64,000 nt of DNA, taken from Paenibacillus xylanexedens. Lineage in GTDB: Bacteria > Bacillota > Bacilli > Paenibacillales > Paenibacillaceae. Position 1 is the stretch's first letter; the number at the start of each line of letters is the position of its first letter. The translations under genes and the position numbers were made by a program. Under the pieces are notes generated by a model that had not been told where the DNA came from, did not search any database, and worked only from the letters and a program-made list of their open reading frames with translations. Shown here piece after piece: positions 44,884 to 54,127 of this stretch. The stretch is taken from the NCBI RefSeq assembly GCF_017874615.1, contig NZ_JAGIKV010000003.1:124001-188000 (forward strand), written 5' to 3'.

Positions 44884-44920
44884 ACCTCCAAATAACTATA
44901 AATTATTTGGAGGTCTTGTG
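44884..44920 (+). repeat. Left inverted repeat (44891-44920) within a 12-7-12 palindromic site
   Basis: Bases 44891-44920 are identical, inverted, to 48436-48465. The left copy also completes a perfect palindrome. ACCTCCAAATAA (44884-44895) and TTATTTGGAGGT (44903-44914) flank a 7-nt spacer CTATAAA. Twelve-bp arms around a 6-8 bp spacer is the usual layout of tyrosine-recombinase crossover sites such as dif or loxP. The right arm contains the GGAGG ribosome site of the next gene and the left arm its exact complement, so the site would mask translation in a read-through transcript. Confidence 0.8.
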
Positions 44921-47356
44921 ATGTTGTCTAGTGCACAAGAAGAAATAAAGAAGAAAATCAAAGATTTCTTCAACGGGGATCAAGTCAATATAGTTTATTT
45001 AAGTGGAGAAACTGGAAGTGGTAAAACATTTTTGGTAGATAATTATCTGAAGGAAATTGATAATTACGAAGATTGGAAAACTTATTATATAGAGGGTAAA
45101 AGTGGTGATGTCAGTGCATACTCAACAATTATTCAATCTGAAAGCGTTAATTCTCCCAAAACAGAAGTTACAGGTAGAGGTTTGAGTTTAGGCTTCCGCA
45201 TACTTGAAATCTTCAATATTGGTCTAAGTAGTACCTCTCGAATAAAAGAGATCTTTGATTCCAAAATCGATTTTTTCATCACGACGCTAAGAAAAACAAC
45301 CGAAAGTAATATTTTAATTATCGCAGATAGTTTTGAGTTCTGGGATGAATCTTCGAAGACTCTGATAATGGCTATTATAAATCACAAAAAAATTTTAGAT
45401 CATAAAAAGGTTAAATTACTCATTATCGCAAACGAAGATGACAGTTCAAAAGTGATGAATTTAAATTCTAGAACGCTTTTTAATTCAGTGAAGAACTTAA
45501 GGCTATCACTTCCTAATTCTGATGAAATAGAAGAAATTATTAAACTGCTTGGGTATAATTTAGTGCTAACCAATGAAGAAATTGAAACAATTATGTCCTT
45601 AAGCGGAGCTAATATAGATTTTATTAGAATAGTTATTGAAGCTTTGTATACCGATGGAATTTTGGAAATTAATAAAGACGGATCTGATTTAAATCTAAAT
45701 AGTATACTTGAACATCGTCTGAAAATATTTGGTTCAAGAGAAGCTGATGCTAAGGATGTACTTAAAGCGTCATCTATTATTGATGGTGAATTTAATACTA
45801 ATGAGATCAGGTTTCTTTGCAGTGAAAATAATGATGTTGATAATCTGTTGCATGAATCCTATACTCATTTATTCTTAAAAAAAGGACGTAAATTCGCTTT
45901 TTCTAACAGTAAAATTAGAGATTTTTTCTATGAGAAAGTCACAGGTACTCAAGCCAGATTTCACTTTCAGTACTCAAAGTACTTACAAAAAAATAAACCA
46001 GAAAACTATTTTTCGCGTGCACTGCACCTTTCCTTAGCAGATGACGAAGGACTAGAAACTAAAGAAATATTTGGATTACTTGCTTTAGCTTACTGTAGAA
46101 ACATGGATATTTCAGCTGATGAGGGACATCAAGTTCGCATTAATGTGATGCTTAATCATTACATTAATAATAATGACAAGTCTGATTTTTTGAAAACTGA
46201 CTTTGATCACTTATCCAGGGCGTGTGAATATTATTTGTCTCAAAACTATAAGGAATCCTATCAAAAGTTGAATCAAATATCAACGTCTCATTCACTACTA
46301 TTTCGTTCTGAGGTATTAAGAATGAAACTTTTAGTTTCACTAATGTTAGATTTGGACACACCAAGAATAGAACGAGATACTCAAGCATTGTGTGCAGTTT
46401 TAGACGATATTGGACAAGAAGAGGCAGAACAGTGGGCTCAATGTAACTTTGCTCTCTTCTCGACTTATACGAACAAACTCGGTCAATTTGAAAGAGGTAA
46501 ACAAATTGTAGACAAGTTACAGAGTTTTATAAGAAAACAAAATAACAGACCATTTTTTGAGTACCTAGGTAGAGTCTTGGACAGAAAAAGTTTCTTATTT
46601 GATTCGGCAGAAATTTCAATAGCGCCTATGAGAGATAGTGTTGTATATTTCAAAGCAACCGGTGACTACTTACAATACTATTTTGCACTGTGCAACTATG
46701 GAGGGATTTTAATTGTTTTAAACCAATTTGAAGAAGCGTCAGCACAAATAGAAGCAGCATTACGTCTTATTGAAGAACATGATTATATTAAATTCCCTTC
46801 AATAGAAAAGAATTATAATAATCTATTTTTAGCTAAATTTTTGTCTGTTTTTAGAGGTGGAGAATCAGTAACTAAACAAATCCTCGATGAGAGCATAATG
46901 AATTTTAAAGCTAAAATTCATTATGTTCCAACCGAAAAGGATGCTGTAATGTTAATTAATCTTGCAAATTTGTATTTGATAAATAGAAATTATCAAGATT
47001 ACGATTCAACTATAAATATTTTAAAACATAAAATTCTTGCAAACACTGTTGATAGTTTCTATGAATACCACTTGACCAACTTAGAACTGGCTAAAAATAT
47101 ACTTCAATGCAATTGGCGTGACGCAGAAAATATACTCGGTGACTCTAAAGATAATCTTCCTAATTTTCATACAAAAAATGAAGATAAATTAAAAAATAGG
47201 CTGGTAGCCTTAGATACATTGATTAAAAATAAGTTGATACTCGAACCCGCTGAGCTTGATCAATGGGTATACGAAAACTCCAATCCCAAAGATGAGTCTA
47301 GTTCTTTTCATTGCAGATTATTTCTTTTTTCTGATCTGCAATTCTCATCGTTATAG
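44921..47356 (+). CDS. P-loop ATPase with long helical (TPR-like) C-terminus
   Basis: The product is 811 residues. ATG 44921 lies 7 nt after GGAGG. The preceding GTG is possible but abuts the repeat end. An AAA/STAND-like nucleotide-binding domain holds Walker A GETGSGKT (residues 29-36) and Walker B ILIIADS with Asp136. A winged-helix-like part (about 245-330) follows. About 450 residues of helical repeats come next, with recurrent TPR-like patterns (ALCNYGGILIVLNQFEEA, INLANLYLINRNYQ). STAND ATPases of this layout act as signal-triggered switches, and several are anti-phage sensors. No effector domain is recognised. The gene is AT-rich and fills the left half of the candidate invertible segment. 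Confidence 0.75.
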   Translation: MLSSAQEEIKKKIKDFFNGDQVNIVYLSGETGSGKTFLVDNYLKEIDNYEDWKTYYIEGKSGDVSAYSTIIQSESVNSPKTEVTGRGLSLGFRILEIFNIGLSSTSRIKEIFDSKIDFFITTLRKTTESNILIIADSFEFWDESSKTLIMAIINHKKILDHKKVKLLIIANEDDSSKVMNLNSRTLFNSVKNLRLSLPNSDEIEEIIKLLGYNLVLTNEEIETIMSLSGANIDFIRIVIEALYTDGILEINKDGSDLNLNSILEHRLKIFGSREADAKDVLKASSIIDGEFNTNEIRFLCSENNDVDNLLHESYTHLFLKKGRKFAFSNSKIRDFFYEKVTGTQARFHFQYSKYLQKNKPENYFSRALHLSLADDEGLETKEIFGLLALAYCRNMDISADEGHQVRINVMLNHYINNNDKSDFLKTDFDHLSRACEYYLSQNYKESYQKLNQISTSHSLLFRSEVLRMKLLVSLMLDLDTPRIERDTQALCAVLDDIGQEEAEQWAQCNFALFSTYTNKLGQFERGKQIVDKLQSFIRKQNNRPFFEYLGRVLDRKSFLFDSAEISIAPMRDSVVYFKATGDYLQYYFALCNYGGILIVLNQFEEASAQIEAALRLIEEHDYIKFPSIEKNYNNLFLAKFLSVFRGGESVTKQILDESIMNFKAKIHYVPTEKDAVMLINLANLYLINRNYQDYDSTINILKHKILANTVDSFYEYHLTNLELAKNILQCNWRDAENILGDSKDNLPNFHTKNEDKLKNRLVALDTLIKNKLILEPAELDQWVYENSNPKDESSSFHCRLFLFSDLQFSSL

Positions 47357-47366
47357 TCAGTTATCA

Positions 47367-48434
47367 CTAATCTATTTTCGTAGATAATCCAATTATTGTA
47401 CTATATATATCGTGATACTCTAAACCCATTTGGTTAAAAGCATAAGCAAATGAGCTATGCTTGGTTGTATAAGGCGAAGCAGCTATATCCATTAAGTAAG
47501 CAACACCCTGATTATCAATTCTAAAATCTACTCTTCCATAACTTCTTAACCCTACAAGTTGAGCGATGTCAATCGCTGTTGCTTTAACTTTTTCGCTTAT
47601 TGAACATGATAGCTCTTTATCTAGGGAGTAAAAGTTATAACCGTCATTGAAAGAGTGGTCATAAGTCAAAATACTCTGTTTTAGATGATTTTCACCATTT
47701 ATTGAAATGCCTATTGGATTTAAAGCGTGAGGTCTACTAGAAATAAGTAAAGGAACTTCACACTCATATCCTTCTATGAATTGTTGTACTAAAATAGGAG
47801 AATTTTTCTCTTTGCTATCATTAATGATTTTTAGTTCAGTATTGGAATCAAACAATTTAATCGATGTTTCTGATAAACCTATGCTAGCTGATTCGTGCAT
47901 AGGCTTTATAATAATCTTTGTATCTAATTGGGGTCTATTACCAGATAACCATCCATTTGATGGATGGTAAACCCAACTATCAGGAACTTTCACATTATGA
48001 ATCTCTAAATATTTGGTATAAACATATTTCGCTCTACTTAATGATATAACAAGTGCATCTGAGCCTGTATAAGGTATAGACATTAGATCACAAAAGGAAG
48101 GAATAAGAGATTTCTTCCCAATGTGCTGACCGTTTCTAGATAGATTATACACAAACCTTTTATTCTTAAAATAGGACTGTTTGAGAACTTCAAGTATAAA
48201 TTCAATCTCGTTGAAAAAAGTCTCAACAAAGAAATCAGCCCTTTTGATACCTTCAAAAACTTCATCAAATTCTTTATCGTTGAAAAATTCGTTGTTATCG
48301 GAATAGCTTATAAGAGTATTGTTTAATTCTCTTGTATTAGAGCGTGTGTTAGTTAATAAAGAGATATGGTACTCCTTTTTTAACTGTGCAGCAACAGATC
48401 TAAAGTTTTTTATCAGATTCTCAATTTCATTCAT
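47367..48434 (-). CDS. D-Ala-D-Ala-ligase-like ATP-grasp protein
   Basis: The product is 355 residues. ATG 48434 follows GGAGG by 8 nt inside the right repeat. A longer in-frame start at 48539 would translate through the recombination site and has no ribosome site. The central and C-terminal parts match ATP-grasp ligases of the D-Ala-D-Ala ligase type: PYTGSDALVISLSRAK, KYVYTKYLEIHNVKVPDSW, IIIKPMHESASIGLSE, VQQFIEGYECEVPLL, and SYGRVDFRIDN. The final metal-binding region reads YLMDIAASPYTTKHSS, in place of the common EINxxPG. It probably joins a carboxylate to an amine using ATP. Substrate unknown. It has no cell-wall gene neighbours. Confidence 0.8.
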   Translation of the reverse strand: MNEIENLIKNFRSVAAQLKKEYHISLLTNTRSNTRELNNTLISYSDNNEFFNDKEFDEVFEGIKRADFFVETFFNEIEFILEVLKQSYFKNKRFVYNLSRNGQHIGKKSLIPSFCDLMSIPYTGSDALVISLSRAKYVYTKYLEIHNVKVPDSWVYHPSNGWLSGNRPQLDTKIIIKPMHESASIGLSETSIKLFDSNTELKIINDSKEKNSPILVQQFIEGYECEVPLLISSRPHALNPIGISINGENHLKQSILTYDHSFNDGYNFYSLDKELSCSISEKVKATAIDIAQLVGLRSYGRVDFRIDNQGVAYLMDIAASPYTTKHSSFAYAFNQMGLEYHDIYSTIIGLSTKID

Positions 48435-48435
48435 C

Positions 48436-48465
48436 CACAAGACCTCCAAATAATTTATAGTTATT
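48436..48465 (-). repeat. Right inverted repeat at the start of the ATP-grasp gene
   Basis: Identical over 30 bp, in inverted orientation, to 44891-44920. Outside the repeat its arm (minus strand ACATACTAATAA) matches the left site's ACCTCCAAATAA at only 9 of 12 positions and lacks the CCTCC complement. The GGAGG here is therefore not masked. TTGAGC and CATACT, 17 nt apart just outside, are a weak promoter candidate that would start transcription within the repeat. Confidence 0.75.
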
Positions 48466-49054
48466 AGTATGTAACTCTTCGATAGATTGCTCAATGCAAT
48501 TCTAAGTGCTACTTTTATACCATATCTATCATTCGACACATTTCTATGTATTCCTCTAAAAATTTACAATAAATATTATAATTCCTGATACTAAAGCCCT
48601 TTTTATACAATTTTGTAGGTATATAGATCCACGAACCTTACATTTTTACCATGAATTTTCCAAAAGGAGTTTCATTCCTTTTTATCGAATACAATATGAA
48701 TAACAGCGGCACGAGAAAGGGTAATCTCACCCACAACTTGATGTCGATGTTTTCCAGTAAGATTCCCCAGTCCGTTTCGTGTTTAATGTTAAATAGGAGT
48801 AGTCTATTTCATTGTTCACGAGCTACACCTTAAGTTCTGCATCTAACATTCACCTCTGTAAGACAGTCAAGCAATTCTACACCAGCATCATCTCTATTTC
48901 AGGCTTTACAATCCAAGAAGTTCAACTGCAACAAGATTCACCGGTTACACATCTGTACAGCATGCTCCTAATCAAGACAACAGTGTCCACACAACAGAAT
49001 ATCGATTATGGGCTCTGAAATGAATCAGAACGAATGCACGTGGAGGAGGCTGTA
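48466..49054. other. Intergenic stretch right of the invertible segment, possible gene remnant
   Basis: No intact gene is seen in about 590 nt. On the minus strand, 48638-48808 is open for 56 codons without a start and encodes a hydrophobic stretch (LWVRLPFLVPLLFILYSIKR) ending in GKFMVKM, which could be the tail of a lost membrane protein. The first 150 nt are AT-rich like the island, and the rest approaches the glgC region in composition. The island edge therefore probably lies near 48.65 kb. Confidence 0.35.
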
Positions 49055-50227
49055 ATGATGGCGAAAAAAGAAGTTGTAGCGATGCTACTTGCCGGAGGGC
49101 AAGGTAAGAGGTTAAAAGGATTGACCAAATCACTGGCTAAGCCGGCTGTGTATTTTGGCGGCACGTACCGAATCATTGATTTTCCGCTGAGTAACTGCTC
49201 TAATTCTGGTATTGATACAGTGGGTGTATTGACCCAATATGAACCACTTGTCTTACATTCCTATATTGGCATTGGCAGTGACTGGGATCTGGATCGGAAA
49301 AACGGCGGGGTATATGTACTTCCTCCACATGAACGTGAAGACGGTAGCAACTGGTACCGGGGTACAGCGGATGCGATCTTCCGTAACCTGAACTTTATTG
49401 AACAATTCGATCCTGAGCATGTGCTCATTCTGTCAGGGGATCATATCTATAAGATGGACTACGAAAAAATGCTCCAGTATCACAAAGAAAAAGATGCGGA
49501 TTGCACCATATCGGTCATCGATGTCTCATTGGAAGAAGCCAGCCGATTCGGGGTGCTGAACACCAACGATGACTATAGCATCTATGAATTTGAAGAAAAA
49601 CCTCCTGAGCCCAAGAGCACACTGGCTTCCATGGGTATCTATCTCTTCAAGTGGGATGTACTGAAACGTTTCCTGATTCAGGATGAACAACAGGCATCCA
49701 CCTCCTATGATTTTGGTAAAGATATTATTCCTTTGTTGCTTGAAAATGAAAAATCCTTATATGCGTATCCATTCGAAGGTTATTGGAAAGACGTTGGTAC
49801 CATTCGCAGTCTGTGGGAATCCAATATGGACCTGTTGGACGAAGACACACCGTTTAATCTGAATGATCCGGACTGGCGTATTTTCACACGTAATCCGAAC
49901 CAACCTGCACAATACATCTCACCTTCGGGCAAGGTGCGGAATTGTATTATTAGTGAAGGTACTGTAGTGCATGGTGAGGTCAATCATTCTGTTCTGTTCT
50001 ATGGAATTGAAGTTGGCGAGAACAGTGCTGTTATCGATTCGGTCATCATGCCAAGAGTGAAAATCGGGCAAAATGTGCGCATTTACCGAGCGATTATCGC
50101 AGAAGGATTGGTTATTCCTGATGGAACACAGATTTCGCCTGCACCGGGAGATGAGAGTGATATATTGCTCGTGGATCAGGAAGAACTGGAACGTCAGCTT
50201 CGCCAAGGAATAACCAGCAAGGCCTAA
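49055..50227 (+). CDS. glgC: Glucose-1-phosphate adenylyltransferase, catalytic subunit
   Basis: The product is 390 residues. ATG 49055 follows GGAGGAGG, giving [20 protein letters not shown]. The nucleotidyltransferase signature [13 protein letters not shown], the [20 protein letters not shown] segment, [13 protein letters not shown] and the GYWKDVGTI motif are intact. A left-handed beta-helix C-terminus follows. It makes ADP-glucose from glucose-1-phosphate and ATP for glycogen. Downstream glgD starts 26 nt after it, and the two subunits form a hetero-oligomer in Bacillus relatives. Confidence 0.96.
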   Translation: MMAKKEVVAMLLAGGQGKRLKGLTKSLAKPAVYFGGTYRIIDFPLSNCSNSGIDTVGVLTQYEPLVLHSYIGIGSDWDLDRKNGGVYVLPPHEREDGSNWYRGTADAIFRNLNFIEQFDPEHVLILSGDHIYKMDYEKMLQYHKEKDADCTISVIDVSLEEASRFGVLNTNDDYSIYEFEEKPPEPKSTLASMGIYLFKWDVLKRFLIQDEQQASTSYDFGKDIIPLLLENEKSLYAYPFEGYWKDVGTIRSLWESNMDLLDEDTPFNLNDPDWRIFTRNPNQPAQYISPSGKVRNCIISEGTVVHGEVNHSVLFYGIEVGENSAVIDSVIMPRVKIGQNVRIYRAIIAEGLVIPDGTQISPAPGDESDILLVDQEELERQLRQGITSKA

Positions 50228-50253
50228 TTGAAGTTAAAAGGACGGTGCATGCG

Positions 50254-51357
50254 ATGAAACAATTGATCGGAGTTATTAACCTTGACCATGAACTTGAAGA
50301 ATTGAAGGAATTGACGTATTTTCGCTGCGGAGCCGCGGTGCCATATGCCGGGCGTTACCGTCTGATCGATTTTGTTCTATCCAATATGATGAATGCAGGC
50401 ATTGAGAGTATTGGTGTATTTGTACGGCGAAAATATCGCTCGTTGATGGACCATCTTGGTGACGGTAAACCTTGGGATTTGGATCGCAAGCATGGGGGTA
50501 TGTTTATTTTGCCACCGGACTGGAACGATCCAACAGATACATCACAAGGGGACTTGCAGCATTTCCATAACAATTTGGACTTTTTCCACAGAGGGGCAGG
50601 ACAATATGTTGTGCATGCGGGCAGTCGCCATGTGACCAAAGCAGACCTCCAGGATGTCTACAGGTATCACATCAGTAAAGGAGCGGACGTTACACTGGTC
50701 TGCAAAAAAGTAGATCAGCTGCTGCCTGAGCATGACGCCTGTGTCAAAGTTGACCATGACGGGGACGGTAACGTGGTGGACATTCACCAAAGCGCTAATC
50801 ACCCGAATATATATACAGAAATTTTCATCATGGAAAAGGAATTGTTCCTGCGTCAGGTGCAACGCTGCATCGATCATGGCGAGAGCCATTTCTTCCGGGA
50901 TGTGATTCAAAAAAATCCAGATGGATTGAATATCGCTGCGTATGCATATGATGGCTATCACGCAGTCATCAATTCCATTGACAGTTATTATCGCAACAGT
51001 ATGGATCTGTTGAATACAGGGCAATATGAACAACTATTCAAGGAAGACCCCGTTCAGACCAAAATTAAATATGAAGCCCCTGCCAAATATCTGGATACCG
51101 CCGATGTTAAACATTCCCTCCTTGCTAATGGCTGCATCGTAGGTGGAGAGGTGGAGGACAGCATTTTGTTCCGTGGTGTACAGGTGGCCAAGGGTGCCAA
51201 AATAAAAGGTTCTATCATCATGCAGAAATGTTACATTGGTGAGGGGACCGTGCTTGAGAATGTCATTCTCGATAAAGATGTGAAGCTGACCGGAGGACAG
51301 ACGCTGATCGGCGACCCGTCGAATCCATATATTTTGGCAAAAAGTACTATTATCTAA
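50254..51357 (+). CDS. glgD: Glucose-1-phosphate adenylyltransferase, regulatory subunit
   Basis: The product is 367 residues from ATG 50254 after AAAGGA. A GTG at 50245 is too close to that site. It is homologous to GlgC but lacks the GGxGxRL pyrophosphorylase signature (here HELEELKELTYFRCGAAVPY), as GlgD proteins do. It retains GRYRLIDFVLSNMMNAGI and the hexapeptide C-terminus (LLANGCIVGGEVEDSILFRG). It modulates and stabilises GlgC. The branching enzyme and glycogen synthase genes are not in the window. Confidence 0.95.
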   Translation: MKQLIGVINLDHELEELKELTYFRCGAAVPYAGRYRLIDFVLSNMMNAGIESIGVFVRRKYRSLMDHLGDGKPWDLDRKHGGMFILPPDWNDPTDTSQGDLQHFHNNLDFFHRGAGQYVVHAGSRHVTKADLQDVYRYHISKGADVTLVCKKVDQLLPEHDACVKVDHDGDGNVVDIHQSANHPNIYTEIFIMEKELFLRQVQRCIDHGESHFFRDVIQKNPDGLNIAAYAYDGYHAVINSIDSYYRNSMDLLNTGQYEQLFKEDPVQTKIKYEAPAKYLDTADVKHSLLANGCIVGGEVEDSILFRGVQVAKGAKIKGSIIMQKCYIGEGTVLENVILDKDVKLTGGQTLIGDPSNPYILAKSTII

Positions 51358-51469
51358 TGCCCGCACGTAACCGATATCTTCTATAAATATATATAAAATA
51401 AAAATCCTGTAGGATGGATTTAAAGGTTCATGGACGAAAGTTTTTGGTAAAGAGCGTGGGCAGTAAGTG

Positions 51470-51575
51470 AAGGGGACGAAATCGATTCTGAAGAAGCATA
51501 GCGGTCGCCTTTATCACTGTATTTTCACATCTAAATAATAAATTCAAGAAAATACAGGGGTAACAGCGATCATAA
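51470..51575 (+). repeat. Structured intergenic repeat, copy 2 (between glgD and glgP)
   Basis: Related to 25850-25947. TTATCACTGTATTTTC (51511-51526) pairs with GAAAATACAGGGGTAA (51548-51563). The outer GGTCGC (51503-51508) pairs with GCGATC (51566-51571). Compared with copy 1, paired positions change on both strands. The loop-side bases, the A-G opposition and the 2x2 internal loop are kept. The remaining 313-nt glgD-glgP gap shows nothing else. Confidence 0.6.
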
Positions 51576-51671
51576 GAACGATTCGTAACCGTAACGGGCG
51601 CATGCTCAAACCAAATGTTGAGTGTATGAACCGCCACCACCCTGCAGGATTTCCCCGGGAGGAACCTACTT

Positions 51672-54104
51672 TTGTTTGACAACAAGGAAACGTTCAAGAG
51701 TATCTTTACACGGAATCTGGTCAGCAAATTGGGCAAACCGATTGAAGAAGCAACACAGGAAGACGTGTACCACGTACTGGGAAGCATGATTCGTGAATAT
51801 GCAGGCCAGGATTGGGCAACGTCGAATCAGGGGTTCAAGCAGCGCCAGGATAAACAGGTCTATTACTTCTCGCTGGAATTCCTGATTGGACGTCTGCTCG
51901 GCAACAATCTGTTGAATGTGAATGAATTGGAATTGGTGCGTGACAGTTTAGCTGAGCTGGGCTTCTCCTTGGAAGAGATAGAAGAACAGGAGGCGGATGC
52001 AGGACTCGGTAACGGAGGTCTGGGACGACTCGCTGCCTGTTTCCTGGATTCACTCGCATCACTCCGATATGCAGGACATGGTTGCGGGATTCGATATAAA
52101 TATGGGCTGTTCGAGCAAAAAATCATCAATGGTAATCAGGTAGAGTTACCCGACAATTGGTTGGATAAGGGCAATGAATGGGAAGTCCGCCGTCCAGACA
52201 AAAAGGTGGAAGTCCAGTTCTGGGGCCGAGTAGAAGCTCATGAGCAGGATGGAGAATATCAGTTTGTTACAAAAGATGCCGAATCGGTTGTCGCCATTCC
52301 CTATGACGTGCCTGTCATCGGTTATGGTCAAACTCATGTGAATACATTGCGTCTATGGAGTGCGGAGCCAAAGCGTGAGACTTCACTCGACACCCCTTCG
52401 AACTACTACGGTTATCTGGATTATAGCCGATCGGTTGAATCAATCTCGGAATTCCTGTATCCAGATGATTCCCAGTATGAAGGAAAGCTGCTGCGATTGA
52501 AGCAGCAATACTTCATGTGCTCAGCAGGTGTACAGAGCGCCTTGCGTACGTTCAACAAGCTGGAGCTACCGTATGATCGTTTGCCTGATAAAGTGGCCTT
52601 CCACATTAATGACACGCATCCAACCTTGGTTATTCCAGAACTGATGCGCATCCTGATTGATGTGAAGGGGTATGGCTGGGATGAAGCATGGGATATCACA
52701 ACTCGTACTGTATCGTATACCAATCATACAACGCTTAGTGAGGCTCTTGAAAAGTGGCCTGTATCCATGATCAGCAGGCTGCTGCCACGAATCTACATGA
52801 TCATTGAAGAGATCAACAAACGCTTCTGTGGCATGCTGCTGGACCGGTATCCGGGAGATCAGGATCGCATAGGGCATTTGGCGATTGTTGCAAACGATCA
52901 GGTACGGATGGCACATCTGGCGATTGTAGGCAGTCATAGCGTGAATGGTGTTGCTGCTTTGCACACCGAGATTTTGAAAGAGCGCGAGATGGCTCCGTTC
53001 TATGAACTGTATCCGGAGCGTTTCAATAACAAAACGAATGGTATCACCCATCGCCGCTGGTTGATGCATGCCAATCCGAAACTGTCGGATCTCATCACGG
53101 ATACAATCGGTAACGAATGGATAACGGAGCCGGGCAAGCTGGACCAGTTGGCTGGTTTTGCGGATAATGCATCATTCCAGGAGCAGTTCCGTTCAATTAA
53201 GCGGGATAACAAAGAGCGACTTGCTGCGTATATTCTGGATCATACCGGGACAGCAGTGAATCCGGATTCCATCTTTGATGTACAGGTGAAGAGACTACAC
53301 GGGTACAAACGTCAACTGTTGAACATTCTGCATGTTATGCATCTGTATAACCGGCTTAAGAATGATGCTTCGTTTGATATGGTACCACGTACGTTCATCT
53401 TTGGTGCCAAGGCAGCGCCGAGTTATTATTTTGCCAAGAAAATTATCAAGCTGATCAACAACGTGGCTGACACGGTGAATCGGGATGCGGCCGTGAATGA
53501 CCGCTTGAAGGTATTTTTCCTCGAAAATTATTCCGTCTCTCTTGCAGAGAAGATCATTCCCGCTGCGGATGTTAGTGAACAGATCTCAACCGCAGGTAAG
53601 GAAGCTTCCGGTACGGGCAACATGAAATTTATGATGAACGGTGCTTTAACGATTGGCACGATGGATGGAGCCAACGTGGAGATGGCGGAGCAGGTTGGGG
53701 AAGAAAATATGTTCATCTATGGTCTGCGTGCAGACGAAGTACTTGAGTATTATCGTTCTGGCAGCTATCGTCCGAATGAGATCGTGCAGCACGATGAACG
53801 CATTCGCGAGGTCGTGGAGCAACTGGTGCATCCAGGTGCATTCTGTTATCGTGACGGGGAGTTCTGGGATATTTATGACTCCTTACTGGCCCATGGTGAC
53901 GAATACTTTGTATTGCGTGATTTTGCTGCTTATGCCGACGCGCATGCTGCGATTGACCAGGCGTATCGGGATATTCCGGGCTGGACTCGGAAAGCGATAT
54001 TAAACACGGCACATTCCGGCATATTCTCCAGTGATCGTACCATTAGTGAGTATGCGACAGATATCTGGGGTATTCATCCCGTGTCCGGGAACTGGAAAGG
54101 TTAA
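51672..54104 (+). CDS. glgP: Glycogen phosphorylase
   Basis: The product is 810 residues from TTG 51672, 9 nt after GGGAGG. The next ATG is far inside the domain, so TTG is favoured. GT35 motifs: YYFSLEFLIGRLLGNNL, DAGLGNGGLGRLAACFLDSL, FHINDTHPTLVIPEL, VKRLHGYKRQLLN, and the PLP Lys in EASGTGNMKFMMNGALTIGT. It releases glucose-1-phosphate from glycogen or maltodextrin. With glgC-glgD upstream it completes a storage-turnover cluster. A folded repeat lies in the leader. Confidence 0.96.
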   Translation: MFDNKETFKSIFTRNLVSKLGKPIEEATQEDVYHVLGSMIREYAGQDWATSNQGFKQRQDKQVYYFSLEFLIGRLLGNNLLNVNELELVRDSLAELGFSLEEIEEQEADAGLGNGGLGRLAACFLDSLASLRYAGHGCGIRYKYGLFEQKIINGNQVELPDNWLDKGNEWEVRRPDKKVEVQFWGRVEAHEQDGEYQFVTKDAESVVAIPYDVPVIGYGQTHVNTLRLWSAEPKRETSLDTPSNYYGYLDYSRSVESISEFLYPDDSQYEGKLLRLKQQYFMCSAGVQSALRTFNKLELPYDRLPDKVAFHINDTHPTLVIPELMRILIDVKGYGWDEAWDITTRTVSYTNHTTLSEALEKWPVSMISRLLPRIYMIIEEINKRFCGMLLDRYPGDQDRIGHLAIVANDQVRMAHLAIVGSHSVNGVAALHTEILKEREMAPFYELYPERFNNKTNGITHRRWLMHANPKLSDLITDTIGNEWITEPGKLDQLAGFADNASFQEQFRSIKRDNKERLAAYILDHTGTAVNPDSIFDVQVKRLHGYKRQLLNILHVMHLYNRLKNDASFDMVPRTFIFGAKAAPSYYFAKKIIKLINNVADTVNRDAAVNDRLKVFFLENYSVSLAEKIIPAADVSEQISTAGKEASGTGNMKFMMNGALTIGTMDGANVEMAEQVGEENMFIYGLRADEVLEYYRSGSYRPNEIVQHDERIREVVEQLVHPGAFCYRDGEFWDIYDSLLAHGDEYFVLRDFAAYADAHAAIDQAYRDIPGWTRKAILNTAHSGIFSSDRTISEYATDIWGIHPVSGNWKG

Positions 54105-54127
54105 GCATAGATTGTTAAACAAACAAG

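Larger units (their letters stand above)
44891..48465. mobile_element. Candidate invertible two-gene segment bounded by 30-bp inverted repeats
   Basis: Perfect 30-bp inverted repeats bound about 3.55 kb that is filled by two complete convergent genes with 10 nt between them. Each start codon lies 0 or 1 nt inside a repeat. A complete tyrosine recombinase lies directly outside the left repeat. The spacers (CTATAAA at 44896-44902, TTTATAG at 48454-48460) are in opposite orientation, so recombination would invert the segment and swap which gene sits behind the recombinase. The segment is visibly more AT-rich than its surroundings. The repeats and gene layout are seen. Actual inversion is inferred. 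Confidence 0.65.

Noticed and set aside
44884..44914. Reading the left hairpin as the recombinase gene's intrinsic terminator
   Set aside because: No T-tract follows, and the sequence is shared with the other end of the segment at the start of a different gene, so a recombination and translation role fits better.
43939..48465. Recombinase island as a prophage or conjugative element
   Set aside because: No phage structural, excision, replication or transfer genes are present, and the recombinase lacks an integrase-type N-terminal arm-binding domain.
48435..48539. 35-residue N-terminal extension of the ATP-grasp protein
   Set aside because: It would translate through the 30-bp repeat and ignore the well-placed GGAGG used by ATG 48434. 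The ligase homology begins after that ATG.
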